DNA of 40,305 nt, from NCBI GenBank assembly GCA_902578445.1, contig CACHDC010000010.1, forward strand, positions 1-40,305, given 5' to 3'. This stretch comes from an uncultured Synechococcaceae cyanobacterium. GTDB taxonomy: Bacteria; Cyanobacteriota; Cyanobacteriia; PCC-6307; Cyanobiaceae. Under the pieces are notes generated by a model, which saw nothing but the letters and a program-made list of their open reading frames with translations, ran no database searches and was not told the DNA's origin. The translations under genes and the position numbers were made by a program. Positions 1-7,525 of this stretch are shown piece by piece. How positions within the stretch are numbered: the stretch's first letter is position 1; the number at the start of each line of letters is the position of its first letter.

Positions 1-1
1 T

Positions 2-277
2 AAATCTATAAATGGATTGAGACATTTTGTTTTAGTAAATGAGGCTAAAGAAAAAGGAAATAGTACTTTTTTAATGGTTTCTGTAGTTGATTCTGAAATA
101 AATTTAGAAACTACTTACGAAGAATTAATAAATAGTGGAAATTGGCATAAGGGTTGGATCAATCTTCCAAAGCTTCAATCGATAACAAAAGAATATGTTG
201 ATTATAAATCTCTCAAAAAAGAAGAAAGTATCCCTGAGATATTTATTAATGACGATTCTTTATTTAATATTTCTTAA
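2..277 (+). CDS. Small Trp-containing protein, TIGR02450/DUF2389-like, 5' truncated by window edge
   Basis: The reading frame is open from base 2, so the true start lies outside the window; a TTG at 17 is an internal candidate only. The visible 91 residues contain a RHFVLVNE segment near the start and a NSGNWHKGWINLPK segment in the middle. This pattern (KHF-V strand, long strand pair, then W--GW) resembles the small tryptophan-rich proteins of TIGR02450/DUF2389, found in cyanobacteria and some gammaproteobacteria. Their function is unknown. The family assignment is from memory of the motif layout; the last 25 residues are acidic and look like a species-specific tail. Confidence 0.6.
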   Translation, partial: KSINGLRHFVLVNEAKEKGNSTFLMVSVVDSEINLETTYEELINSGNWHKGWINLPKLQSITKEYVDYKSLKKEESIPEIFINDDSLFNIS

Positions 278-413
278 TTTTAAATAAATCTTTCAAATCT
301 CTTCTCTTTTTAAAAACTAGTTTTTTTGTTACTTAATAATTATTTTAAAGTTTTACCCCTTTAAAAAAAATAAAATTAACGTTATCAAGGATTAATAATA
401 TTTACTTTATCCA

Positions 414-647
414 ATGTTAGGGGATACATGGAGCTCATCTGAGTTGACTGCGGAACAACTAGGAATAACTGAAATTAAACTTTCTTTTTTACGTGAAAAT
501 GGAATACTTAAGCCTGGGATTCATTGGAAAAGCTCTCCACTTGGTCAGAAAAAGCCTTGGAAACCCAAAGCTCTATACAATATAAAAATGTGCAGAAAAA
601 TAATTAATAAATTTTATTTTGAAGAAAACTATAATATTGCAGCCTAA
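414..647 (+). CDS. Small excisionase/MerR-like helix-turn-helix protein
   Basis: A 77-residue basic protein. Residues about 10-35 read as a helix-turn-helix (LTAEQLGITEIKLSFLRENG), followed by ILKPGIHWK, the short turn and strand seen in excisionase-like winged helices where an H-W/Y follows a Gly-rich wing. The rest (KKPWKPKALYNIKMCRKII) is basic and could contact DNA. No integrase or phage gene is visible nearby, so it could be a host regulator rather than a mobile-element factor. The ATG at 414 is used with no clear Shine-Dalgarno. The fold is inferred from sequence pattern only. Confidence 0.5.
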   Translation: MLGDTWSSSELTAEQLGITEIKLSFLRENGILKPGIHWKSSPLGQKKPWKPKALYNIKMCRKIINKFYFEENYNIAA

Positions 648-691
648 AAATAATAGTTTTTTGATTGATTTGGAAAAATATATAAAAATCT

Positions 692-868
692 TTATTCGAT
701 TAGATTCTCATCCTTACACTCGATAAGAGTGTTTTGCAAAGTTGGATATAAGTTAATCATATTTATATATTGTTTTGATTTTCTGTAGGATTTTGCAGCC
801 TTTTTGTAATGCACTTCCGATTTCATTTCTAGTGAAAATTTTCTAGAAGACTCTTGAGAAGTAGTCAT
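692..868 (-). CDS. Small conserved-looking hypothetical protein, 58 aa
   Basis: Read on the minus strand from an ATG at 866-868 to a TAA at 692-694. The product is hydrophilic and Lys/Ser/Tyr-rich, beginning MTTSQESSRKFSLEMKSE with a central KKAAKSYRKSKQYIN segment that could form a basic helix. It fills part of the otherwise empty 550-bp stretch before pcbA and has codon use like its neighbours. No family is recognised and no signal peptide or membrane segment is seen. It could be a chance frame; its length without stops in such AT-rich DNA makes a real gene somewhat more likely than not. Confidence 0.45.
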   Translation of the reverse strand: MTTSQESSRKFSLEMKSEVHYKKAAKSYRKSKQYINMINLYPTLQNTLIECKDENLIE

Positions 869-1198
869 AGTATTAGATATCTTATCCCATATTTAATAAT
901 TGTTTGAAAATGAGGCAATAACTATCATGATGTAATGAAACAAAACATCGTTTAATGTCAGCAAAATGAGATTTATTTATTTATTTGAATCTAAAAATAC
1001 TGGTTTATTTGCTTAGGACTTATATCTACAAGAATAATTTTTCTTCATTAAATCTACCTTTTTTGCTATTGGATTGCCTTATGAAGATTTCTTGTTAAGT
1101 AATAGTTAGGATTACTAACCTTTACAATTTTGTTATGAATTCAACTGTTTGGTGAAATATAAAGTATTCTCAAAACGTTTAAGCTAATCAATTCCTAA
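869..1198. other. 330-bp leader region of pcbA without a recognisable gene
   Basis: No ORF of convincing length is seen on either strand. The stretch is AT-rich and contains a short TTTA/TTTATT run near 971-986. A TATAAA at 1158-1163 is the best -10-like element for pcbA, about 36 nt before the ATG, but no matching -35 is present. pcb genes are strongly expressed, so a longer untranslated leader or further regulatory sites are plausible but cannot be shown from sequence. Confidence 0.4.
1158..1163 (+). promoter_or_regulatory. Candidate -10 element of pcbA
   Basis: TATAAA in the context AAATATAAAGTATT, 36 nt upstream of the pcbA ATG. There is no good -35 hexamer 16-18 nt upstream. This is a weak prediction from the hexamer and its distance alone. 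Confidence 0.3.
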
Positions 1199-2257
1199 AT
1201 GCAAACCTATGGAAATCCAGATACTACCTATGGATGGTGGGCTGGTAATTCAGGTGTAGCAAATCGCTCAGGAAAATTCATTGCTGCTCATGTAGCTCAT
1301 GCAGGATTAATTGTTTTCTGGGCGGGTGCGTTCACCCTTTTTGAACTTTCACGATTTGACCCCAGTGTCCCAATGGGTCATCAACCTCTAATCGTTCTTC
1401 CTCATTTAGCAACTCTTGGAATAGGGTTTGATGCTAATGGCGTTGCGATGGGAGATACTAAACCTGTTCTAGCTATAGCAATAGTTCACTTAGTCTCTTC
1501 TATGGTTTTAGCCGCAGGTGGACTTTTACACTCTTTACTTCTTCCTGGAAATCTAGAAGATTCTGATGTAGCAAGAGCTAGAAAATTCAATATTGAATGG
1601 GATAATCCAGACAAATTGACATTTATTCTTGGTCATCATCTAATTATTCTTGGTTTCGCAGTTATCGCTTTTGTTGAATGGGCAAGGGTTCATGGAATTT
1701 ATGATCCAGCTATTGGTTCTGTAAGACAGGTTGAGTATGAATTAAATTTGGCCAAAATTTGGAATCACCAAACTGACTTTTTGACTATTGATAGCCTTGA
1801 AGAAGTAATGGGAGGCCATGCTTTTCTTGCTTTCGTTGAGATCACTGGTGGTGCTTGGCATATTGCTACTAAGCAAGTTGGTGAATATACCAAATTCAAA
1901 GGTAAAGGACTTCTTTCTGCGGAAGCTGTTCTATCATGGTCACTAGCTGGAATAGGCTGGATGGCTATTATTGCAGCCTTCTGGAGTGCAGCTAACACAA
2001 CAGTTTATCCAACTGAATTCTTTGGTGAACCACTTGAATTGAAGTTTAGTATTTCTCCTTATTGGGTAGATACTGTTGATCTTCCTGATGGTGAGTACAC
2101 TTCAAGGGCATGGTTAGCTAATGTTCATTACTATTTTGGATTCTTCTTTATTCAAGGTCATCTATGGCACGCTTTAAGAGCACTAGGCTTTGATTTCAAA
2201 AGAGTTACAAATGCTATCAGTAATATTGATAGTGCAACAGTTACTCTTAAAGATTAA
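1199..2257 (+). CDS. pcbA: Pcb divinyl-chlorophyll a/b-binding light-harvesting antenna protein
   Basis: A 352-residue protein of the CP43/IsiA-like Pcb family, the thylakoid antenna that binds divinyl chlorophyll a and b in Prochlorococcus. It starts [19 protein letters not shown], the typical Pcb amino terminus, and has six hydrophobic segments. Paired histidines in the membrane segments (HVAHAG near residue 31, [13 protein letters not shown] near 145, GGAWHIATK near 217, [21 protein letters not shown] near the end) are the expected chlorophyll ligands. It lacks the large lumenal loop of CP43, as Pcb proteins do. Only one pcb gene lies here with no second copy adjacent, as expected for high-light strains. 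A strong intrinsic terminator follows, so it is probably transcribed alone. Confidence 0.97.
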   Translation: MQTYGNPDTTYGWWAGNSGVANRSGKFIAAHVAHAGLIVFWAGAFTLFELSRFDPSVPMGHQPLIVLPHLATLGIGFDANGVAMGDTKPVLAIAIVHLVSSMVLAAGGLLHSLLLPGNLEDSDVARARKFNIEWDNPDKLTFILGHHLIILGFAVIAFVEWARVHGIYDPAIGSVRQVEYELNLAKIWNHQTDFLTIDSLEEVMGGHAFLAFVEITGGAWHIATKQVGEYTKFKGKGLLSAEAVLSWSLAGIGWMAIIAAFWSAANTTVYPTEFFGEPLELKFSISPYWVDTVDLPDGEYTSRAWLANVHYYFGFFFIQGHLWHALRALGFDFKRVTNAISNIDSATVTLKD

Positions 2258-2280
2258 TTTTCAAATTTCTTACAAATATC

Positions 2281-2309
2281 AAAAGGCTCCTCATAAAGGA
2301 GCCTTTTTT
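2281..2309 (+). terminator. Intrinsic terminator of pcbA
   Basis: Arms AAAAGGCTCCT (2281-2291) and AGGAGCCTTTT (2297-2307) are perfectly complementary around a 5-nt loop, followed by a T-run. The hairpin starts 24 nt after the pcbA stop and is the clearest terminator in the window. The A-run before it would let it act weakly on the other strand as well. Confidence 0.92.
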
Positions 2310-2355
2310 ATTTGAAAAATTTTGTTTATTAATTTAGATTTAGAATTATATATTT

Positions 2356-3738
2356 TTGAAATCATTGAATATTTTTTCGATACAGAATAAAGATATTTTT
2401 TCAAATTCTCTATTGATAAGTTTTTTGGGATTATTAATTATATTTTTTTTGTTGATTTTTGGGAGAAAATTTAAACTAGCTGTTCAACTCGAGAGATTTG
2501 GATTGCCGATAGCAGTTATATCAGGAATTTTAGGAATATCTATAGGCCCATTTGGAGCAATACACTTTTTGCCAAAAGAAACAATAAATGTTTGGAGCAA
2601 TTTTCCCACTCCTCTTTTATCATTAGTCTTCGCGACTTTAATGATGGGAAGACCTATTCCGAATATAAATGGTTTAGTTAAACCAATTTTTAATCAATTT
2701 CTATTAGCTCTCTCACTAGGTTTCGGACAATTTTTTGTCGGTGGACTTGTTGTTAAATATTTTCTGCCTCCATTTATGGATGCAAATCCTCTAATGGGTT
2801 GTTTAATAGAGGTAGGTTTTGAGGGTGGTCATGGAGCTGCATCAATAATCGGTGAAAGTTTCAATAAACTTGGTTTCCCAAATGGTTTAGATCTTGGTTT
2901 GGCTATGGCAACAATGGGTCTTTTATCCTCTTCAATATTGGGTAGCTTATTTATTTTTCTTGGTAGAACTTTAGGTCTTTCAGATACTGAGGAAATTCTT
3001 GAACAAAAAGATACTCTTAAGGAAAAAAATAAGACAGGAATTTTTGCAGATTTAAGAATTTTTATGATAAATTTTGGATTCTCTGGTTTGGCAATTTCTT
3101 TTGGTGTGTTGCTACTTAAATTTTTAAGGTATATTTCTAGTTCTTTTGGTGATTTGTCGAAGGAAATTATTTTTTCACTACCAGTATTCCCTTTTATCCT
3201 TATAGGTTCGCTCCTTATTAGATATATTTTAGAAAAAACCAAAAATACAGAATTTATTTCAAATATTTTGCAAAGGGAGATTGGTATTTTATCCACAGAC
3301 CTATTGATTTTTACGGCTATGGCGAGTTTGGATATTGAAGTTGTTTTTGATAATTGGATACTTATTTTAGTGTTTACTATTTTCGGTTTATTTTGGAATT
3401 TAATCTGCATTGCTTATTTCGCATACTTTATCTTTGATGATTATTGGTTTGAAAAAAGCTTGACAGAGTTTGGAAATTCAACAGGTGTAGTAGCTTCTGG
3501 GTTACTTCTTTTAAGGCTTGCAGATCCTAAAAATATTTCTAAAACTTTACCAATTTTTACGTCAAAACAGCTTTTCGCTCAGTTAATTCTTTCTGGGGGA
3601 CTATTCACAGTTCTTGCACCATTAATGATTTCTAAAATTGGGATAGATTATTGGACAGAAATTTGTGCCCTAATTACATTCGCAATTCTTTTTATTGCAT
3701 TGATTTTTAATAAAGTAGAGATGAAAAAGTTTCAATAA
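2356..3738 (+). CDS. gltS: Sodium/glutamate symporter family (GltS/ESS) permease
   Basis: A 460-residue integral membrane protein with about ten hydrophobic segments in two halves separated by a hydrophilic loop near residues 210-235. The motif FEGGHGAASIIGESF (about residue 155) matches the GltS first-half signature GGHG-A, and FGNSTGVVASGLLLLR (about 375) is the equivalent reentrant-loop region of the second half. Family members carry out Na+-coupled glutamate uptake; the substrate here is inferred from family only. Start is TTG at 2356; TTG at 2365 is also possible. It follows the pcbA terminator, so it should have its own promoter. It is longer than the usual 400-residue GltS. Confidence 0.75.
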   Translation: MKSLNIFSIQNKDIFSNSLLISFLGLLIIFFLLIFGRKFKLAVQLERFGLPIAVISGILGISIGPFGAIHFLPKETINVWSNFPTPLLSLVFATLMMGRPIPNINGLVKPIFNQFLLALSLGFGQFFVGGLVVKYFLPPFMDANPLMGCLIEVGFEGGHGAASIIGESFNKLGFPNGLDLGLAMATMGLLSSSILGSLFIFLGRTLGLSDTEEILEQKDTLKEKNKTGIFADLRIFMINFGFSGLAISFGVLLLKFLRYISSSFGDLSKEIIFSLPVFPFILIGSLLIRYILEKTKNTEFISNILQREIGILSTDLLIFTAMASLDIEVVFDNWILILVFTIFGLFWNLICIAYFAYFIFDDYWFEKSLTEFGNSTGVVASGLLLLRLADPKNISKTLPIFTSKQLFAQLILSGGLFTVLAPLMISKIGIDYWTEICALITFAILFIALIFNKVEMKKFQ

Positions 3739-3774
3739 GAACCCTAGAATGTTAATAGCCTAAATTTTATTTTG

Positions 3775-4032
3775 ATGTCATTTACTCCCTACGATATTCC
3801 ACCTCAAGAAAATAAAGGAAAGTGGTTTAGGAGTCATTTACTTGGAAGGGAAATCGAACTTGGTGAATTGTATAGTCTTGGATCAAATGATTTAGATTTG
3901 CTTATGGCGGAGACTGCAGAAATTAGAAGCGATCTTGATTTTAAGGAAAAAAATATAGGAAAATTTAGGACTGCAGGATATTTTTTGGAGTTAGCAAGAA
4001 TAATTGAGAAAAGGAAGTTGTTGGAAAGTTAA
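3775..4032 (+). CDS. Hypothetical protein, 85 aa
   Basis: A small soluble protein starting MSFTPYDIPPQENKGKW with the ATG at 3775; a TTG one codon upstream is less likely. The middle (LLGREIELGELYSLGSNDLD) and the C-terminal half (KFRTAGYFLELARIIEKRKLL) are predicted helical and charged. No family is recognised. Codon use is like its neighbours, and it starts 36 nt after the symporter gene, so the two may be cotranscribed. Its stop overlaps the end of the convergent GST-like gene by 4 bp. Confidence 0.65.
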   Translation: MSFTPYDIPPQENKGKWFRSHLLGREIELGELYSLGSNDLDLLMAETAEIRSDLDFKEKNIGKFRTAGYFLELARIIEKRKLLES

Positions 4033-4688
4033 TCAGATGGGAAATAATTCTTTCTAGAATATGGTTCCCATAATTCATATTTATACATTAAGGATTTGAA
4101 TTCTCTATTTTTCTCAAATGAATCTAACCAGTTTTTTATTGAGGAATCAAAATAATTTTTTCTTTTTTGACTTTCACAAGCGATTCTAAATTGCCTTACA
4201 AAAGGCCAAATAGACCAATCAGCTATTGTGGGGCTATCTCCAAAAAAGTATTTGTTTTCTGCTAGAAGTTCGTTCCATCTCTTTATAAATTTAATCGCAT
4301 TTTTGAAATGAAATTCTTCATCACTATTCGTATATCTTGTGGCATATTTAAATCTATCTAAATGATATTTGAATTCGTTATCGTTTTCATTAATTATTTC
4401 TAAAATATTTTCCTTTTTGTTCTCAGGAAAATAAATTAATTTGATGTTTTCCTTTTTTGACTCCGAGAGTGCCCACAGGATGATTTCAAGACTTTCTTCA
4501 ATAACTTCACTATTTTTTTTTATAAGTATTGGAACCGTTTTCGTCTTTGAATTATTTAAAAAATCTAGAGGTTTATTTTTTAAATTAATTTCTCTTATCT
4601 CTACTTTTATTTCACAAATTAAAAGGGCCCATCTTGCACGAATTGCATATGGACATCTTCGAAATGAATATAAAATATCTTTTTTCAT
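4029..4688 (-). CDS. Glutathione S-transferase-like protein
   Basis: 219 residues. The N-terminal half is a thioredoxin-like GST domain: YSFRRCPYAIRARWAL places a CPYA motif at residues 12-15, as in omega/glutaredoxin-2-like GSTs with a catalytic cysteine. KTKTVPILI carries the cis-proline, and EESLEII matches the glutathione-contacting E-S pair. The C-terminal half is helical with PTIADWSIWPFVRQ, the conserved N-capping box region of GST domain 2. Likely role is glutathione-dependent thiol transfer or detoxification in the cytoplasm; the substrate is unknown. It is transcribed divergently from the GIY-YIG-like gene and convergent with the small hypothetical gene. Confidence 0.85.
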   Translation of the reverse strand: MKKDILYSFRRCPYAIRARWALLICEIKVEIREINLKNKPLDFLNNSKTKTVPILIKKNSEVIEESLEIILWALSESKKENIKLIYFPENKKENILEIINENDNEFKYHLDRFKYATRYTNSDEEFHFKNAIKFIKRWNELLAENKYFFGDSPTIADWSIWPFVRQFRIACESQKRKNYFDSSIKNWLDSFEKNREFKSLMYKYELWEPYSRKNYFPSD

Positions 4689-4762
4689 ATTGTAAAAACT
4701 TTTAATTTCTCTAATTCTTTTAGTATTATTTAAGAAGGAACAACATTAATTTTACAACGCAA

Positions 4763-5305
4763 ATGTCGGGATATGTTTACCTTGTTAGAGTAGGTGACCT
4801 TTATAGAATTGGTAAAACGGATAATCTTGAAAAGAAAATTAAGAAATTAAAGCCAGATGAATTATTAACATCAATTATGACAAAAGAGCCAGAAACTCTT
4901 GAAGCAAGATTACTAAGAAAATATAAGTCGCAAAGAATTCCTGAAACTGGTTATTTAAAGCTCTCTAAAAGACAAATTATAGAATGTAAAAAGCAATTTG
5001 AATTAAAGGGTAGCTTACCTCACACTTTAGATGCTGAAGTTTCCATAACTCTATTTGCATCTTTTTTATTGTTTTCGTTAAGTTTCCTTGTTTTTAATTA
5101 TTTAAATTTTGGATTTGTAAAATCTATATCTTATTCTTTCGGAATGGCCTCTTTACCAATGGTTATATTATTTATTACAGGTAGTTTTGGCGGATACTTT
5201 TCTGAAGATTTATCTCTTTTTTCATTGTTAACTAATCGAATAAAAGGTTTATTTATTGCAATTGCAATGCTTTCAATGTCTTACTTAATTTTCAATTTAG
5301 GTTAA
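4763..5305 (+). CDS. GIY-YIG-like domain fused to three membrane segments
   Basis: 180 residues. Residues 3-75 resemble a small GIY-YIG/T5orf172-type domain: GYVYLVRVGDLYRIGKT has the GIY-like strand (GYVYLV) and the YIG-like strand (YRIGKT), followed by NLEKKIKKLKP and a helix ending LLRKY. Residues about 92-115, 120-145 and 158-178 are hydrophobic, giving three membrane spans. The Arg and Glu needed for nuclease activity cannot be placed with confidence, so it may bind rather than cut nucleic acid. A membrane-anchored GIY-YIG-like domain is unusual. The final 4 bp overlap the convergent SDR gene. Confidence 0.7.
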   Translation: MSGYVYLVRVGDLYRIGKTDNLEKKIKKLKPDELLTSIMTKEPETLEARLLRKYKSQRIPETGYLKLSKRQIIECKKQFELKGSLPHTLDAEVSITLFASFLLFSLSFLVFNYLNFGFVKSISYSFGMASLPMVILFITGSFGGYFSEDLSLFSLLTNRIKGLFIAIAMLSMSYLIFNLG

Positions 5306-6009
5306 ATTTCGTAATTACAATTTAAGGCAATTTCAAATGGAACTGATTGGGTAGGTAACTTCAGAATAGTTGAGCATATTTCAGCAATATCTTCAGGTTG
5401 TGTCATTCTTGATTTGTCTAAGGAGGAGATATTTTCAGCCATTTTTGTATTAACCCAGCTTGGGCAAATTGCTGAAACCCTTATATTTTTATCCCAACCT
5501 TTATTTTTCATTGTTTGGCATAATCCCATCAAAGCAAACTTTGAAGAAGAATAAGCTGCTAAATCACCTTTAGATCTTTTCCCACTCATTGAAACTAAAA
5601 CAATAATTCTTCCTCTACCTGAGGTACATAAATAATCCCAAGAAAGCCTACATAAATTCCAAATTGCCAAAAAATTAATATTTAATGTATTTAAAATATC
5701 TTCTTCGTCACCATCTTTGTATAAGAAAGGAACTTTCGATAATACTCCAGAACAATTTATTACTGAATCAAATTCTCCAAATTCATCTAAGGTATTCTTT
5801 ATCCAATTTTCGGCTGTAATTTTTTTTAATGCATCATAGTGGTTAATTATAATTTTCCCTTCTGGCCATTTATTTGGATCAATAGCGCTTCCTTTTAATG
5901 ATTCTAAATCTCTTATGCCAACACTAATTCTATTGCCTTCTTTTAATTCTTTATGTGCAATATTTAGTCCAATACCTCTACTGGCTCCACTTATTAGTAT
6001 AGTTCTCAT
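5302..6009 (-). CDS. Short-chain dehydrogenase/reductase
   Basis: 235 residues, a classical SDR. GASRGIG at residues 8-14 is the nucleotide-binding TGxxxGIG motif, NCSGV near 85 replaces the usual NNAG, and the catalytic residues are S140, Y153 and K157 (YSSSK). The cofactor is probably NADP(H), given R11 in the glycine loop and a basic residue after the second strand. Its ATG lies 7 bp after the stop of the lycopene cyclase gene on the same strand, so the two are very likely one transcript. That pairing hints at a carotenoid- or pigment-related substrate, but this is inference; SDR substrates cannot be read from sequence. Confidence 0.85.
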   Translation of the reverse strand: MRTILISGASRGIGLNIAHKELKEGNRISVGIRDLESLKGSAIDPNKWPEGKIIINHYDALKKITAENWIKNTLDEFGEFDSVINCSGVLSKVPFLYKDGDEEDILNTLNINFLAIWNLCRLSWDYLCTSGRGRIIVLVSMSGKRSKGDLAAYSSSKFALMGLCQTMKNKGWDKNIRVSAICPSWVNTKMAENISSLDKSRMTQPEDIAEICSTILKLPTQSVPFEIALNCNYEI

Positions 6010-6016
6010 TTTTAAA

Positions 6017-7300
6017 CTATATGTTTGGAAATATTATCCTGAGTAACATTTTAAATTCTCTGCCATGCATTATCATAAGACCTTTCTTTACACTCCATGG
6101 AGCCTTTATAAACATTATGCACATCGCATATACAATCTCTTTTAAGGAAAGAGTATCAGTTAGAAAACCATACCATTGATTTTTAGGTAGTTGGAAAAAA
6201 CTGCCAAAAAATTCTCTCAATAGTTTCTCGTCAAACCTCATGAGTTTTTCTAATCCAAATTGGTAAAGTGATTTCTTCCTAATTAATTCTTTTGACCATA
6301 AAGTTTCCCAACCTTTTCTAGCAATATGATAGGTACTTAGATTTTTGTTTTTAATTGCTTCTGAGACTGCCTTAGCAACAAGCGGAGCTCTTCTTAAAAC
6401 ATTACCAATTAAATATCCAGATGCAGGATGTACCATTGAAGCAGCACCACCATATCCAAGTATTTGTTGTTTGAAATCTGGGATTGGCATATTCATAGGG
6501 AGAAATAAGCCAAGCTCTTCATGTTGCATGCTTGTGATTGATATATTTCGATAAGAAAGCCTCTTCTCTAGCCTCTCTTTTAAATTTTCCATTGTTAGAG
6601 GATTTACTAAACCAAGAGATGTCTCTTCAAGAAAATATTTCCCGTCCCCCATATCCATGGCATAAAGAAAAGTAGGTGGTTCTTTTTTTTGCTCATCGTT
6701 AAGATGGTCATTTCTATAGTCCATTAATACAAACTGCCCTTTCTCAAGTGGAGGTTTGCTAAAATTACCTACTATCCCATAACAAGTTTGGACTGCTAGG
6801 GGACCACAAGATTTTAATTTAAGAAAAACAGGATCATATCCTGTTGCATCTACTACTAATCTTGCAGAGTAAGTCTTGCCATCTTTTGTAGTTACAGTAC
6901 TTTTGTATTTGTCAAAATGTATTTTGTTTGCAAAGCCCTGGTGCCATTTAATAAAAGACTTATTGCATTCATTAAACCAATAATTGTGGAGTTTTTTCTT
7001 ATCAAATAGTCCATAATCTAGTGAATGTTCGGTGGCTTTATTCTCGTCATCCTGCTCTTCTAAAGCGCCATGCCCAAAAAAACTTACAGTATTCTTCCAT
7101 CTATATTCAAGTAAATCCTGAAGCCCGAGTTGATCAACTTCTTTCCCCCAAATGCCATATGTGTTTGGCCAAGGTTCATCTGGTCCATTTGGAGAAAGCA
7201 CTTCAACATCTAATTTTTCCTTCCCTAAAGCTGAGGCAATTGCCATGCCCGCAGGCCCTGCACCCAAAACAAGAACATCTGGCACATTTTCTTTTGACAT
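6017..7300 (-). CDS. crtL: Lycopene cyclase, CrtL family (probably the epsilon-type paralogue)
   Basis: 427 residues. A Rossmann FAD/NAD(P)-binding segment GAGPAGMAIASALG lies at residues 13-26, followed by WPNTYGIWGKEVDQLGL, matching the plant/cyanobacterial cyclase motif YG-W--E---LGL. QTCYGIVG near residue 170 is the cyclase motif and GYGGAASMVHPASGYLIG near 280 is the charged-substrate region. The enzyme cyclises the ends of lycopene. Prochlorococcus carries two CrtL paralogues, a beta-cyclase and a CrtL-e that makes epsilon as well as beta rings, giving alpha-carotene. The copy near pcb with an SDR behind it is, from recollection of genome order, CrtL-e; the ring specificity is inferred, not seen. 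Confidence 0.88.
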   Translation of the reverse strand: MSKENVPDVLVLGAGPAGMAIASALGKEKLDVEVLSPNGPDEPWPNTYGIWGKEVDQLGLQDLLEYRWKNTVSFFGHGALEEQDDENKATEHSLDYGLFDKKKLHNYWFNECNKSFIKWHQGFANKIHFDKYKSTVTTKDGKTYSARLVVDATGYDPVFLKLKSCGPLAVQTCYGIVGNFSKPPLEKGQFVLMDYRNDHLNDEQKKEPPTFLYAMDMGDGKYFLEETSLGLVNPLTMENLKERLEKRLSYRNISITSMQHEELGLFLPMNMPIPDFKQQILGYGGAASMVHPASGYLIGNVLRRAPLVAKAVSEAIKNKNLSTYHIARKGWETLWSKELIRKKSLYQFGLEKLMRFDEKLLREFFGSFFQLPKNQWYGFLTDTLSLKEIVYAMCIMFIKAPWSVKKGLMIMHGREFKMLLRIIFPNI

Positions 7301-7412
7301 TAAATATTAATCTTATGATTAAAGAAATTTATGGAACAAATTATTATTTCTGCGCTTAGGATTATATATTTCATCCAATACTTATAATGAGCGTAAATTC
7401 ATAATAATCAAA

Positions 7413-7434
7413 TTAGTCAATTACTAGTGACTAA
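7413..7434. promoter_or_regulatory. Inverted repeat in the crtL / SDR divergent intergenic region
   Basis: TTAGTCA (7413-7419) and TGACTAA (7428-7434) form a perfect 7-bp inverted repeat around an 8-nt spacer. It sits between two divergent genes, 113 bp from the crtL start and 92 bp from the other start. The arm centres are 15 bp apart. It could be a regulator site serving both promoters. Confidence 0.35.
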
Positions 7435-7525
7435 GTTTTCAGTGTTTTAACAATAATTTATAAGATTACAAAATAAAAAATACTTAAAAAATTTTTTTAT
7501 CATAAAAAAATACATAGCAAATTAA

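Noticed and set aside
317..330. AAAAACTAGTTTTT palindrome as a terminator after the first gene
   Set aside because: It has only two unpaired central bases and is all A/T outside C and G; a stable RNA hairpin is unlikely.
716..732. ACACTC-GATAA-GAGTGT hairpin with a few T after it, as a terminator for the small HTH gene
   Set aside because: The stem is only six base pairs with a short T-run and lies inside the minus-strand 58-aa ORF; not convincing.
2829..3410. 193-aa minus-strand ORF opposite the symporter gene
   Set aside because: Composition (many Ile/Lys/Ser/Pro) is that of an antisense shadow of a membrane protein gene; the plus-strand gene has clear motifs.
7021..7359. 112-aa plus-strand ORF over the lycopene cyclase start
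   Set aside because: It overlaps the conserved Rossmann segment of the cyclase on the other strand and has no recognisable features.
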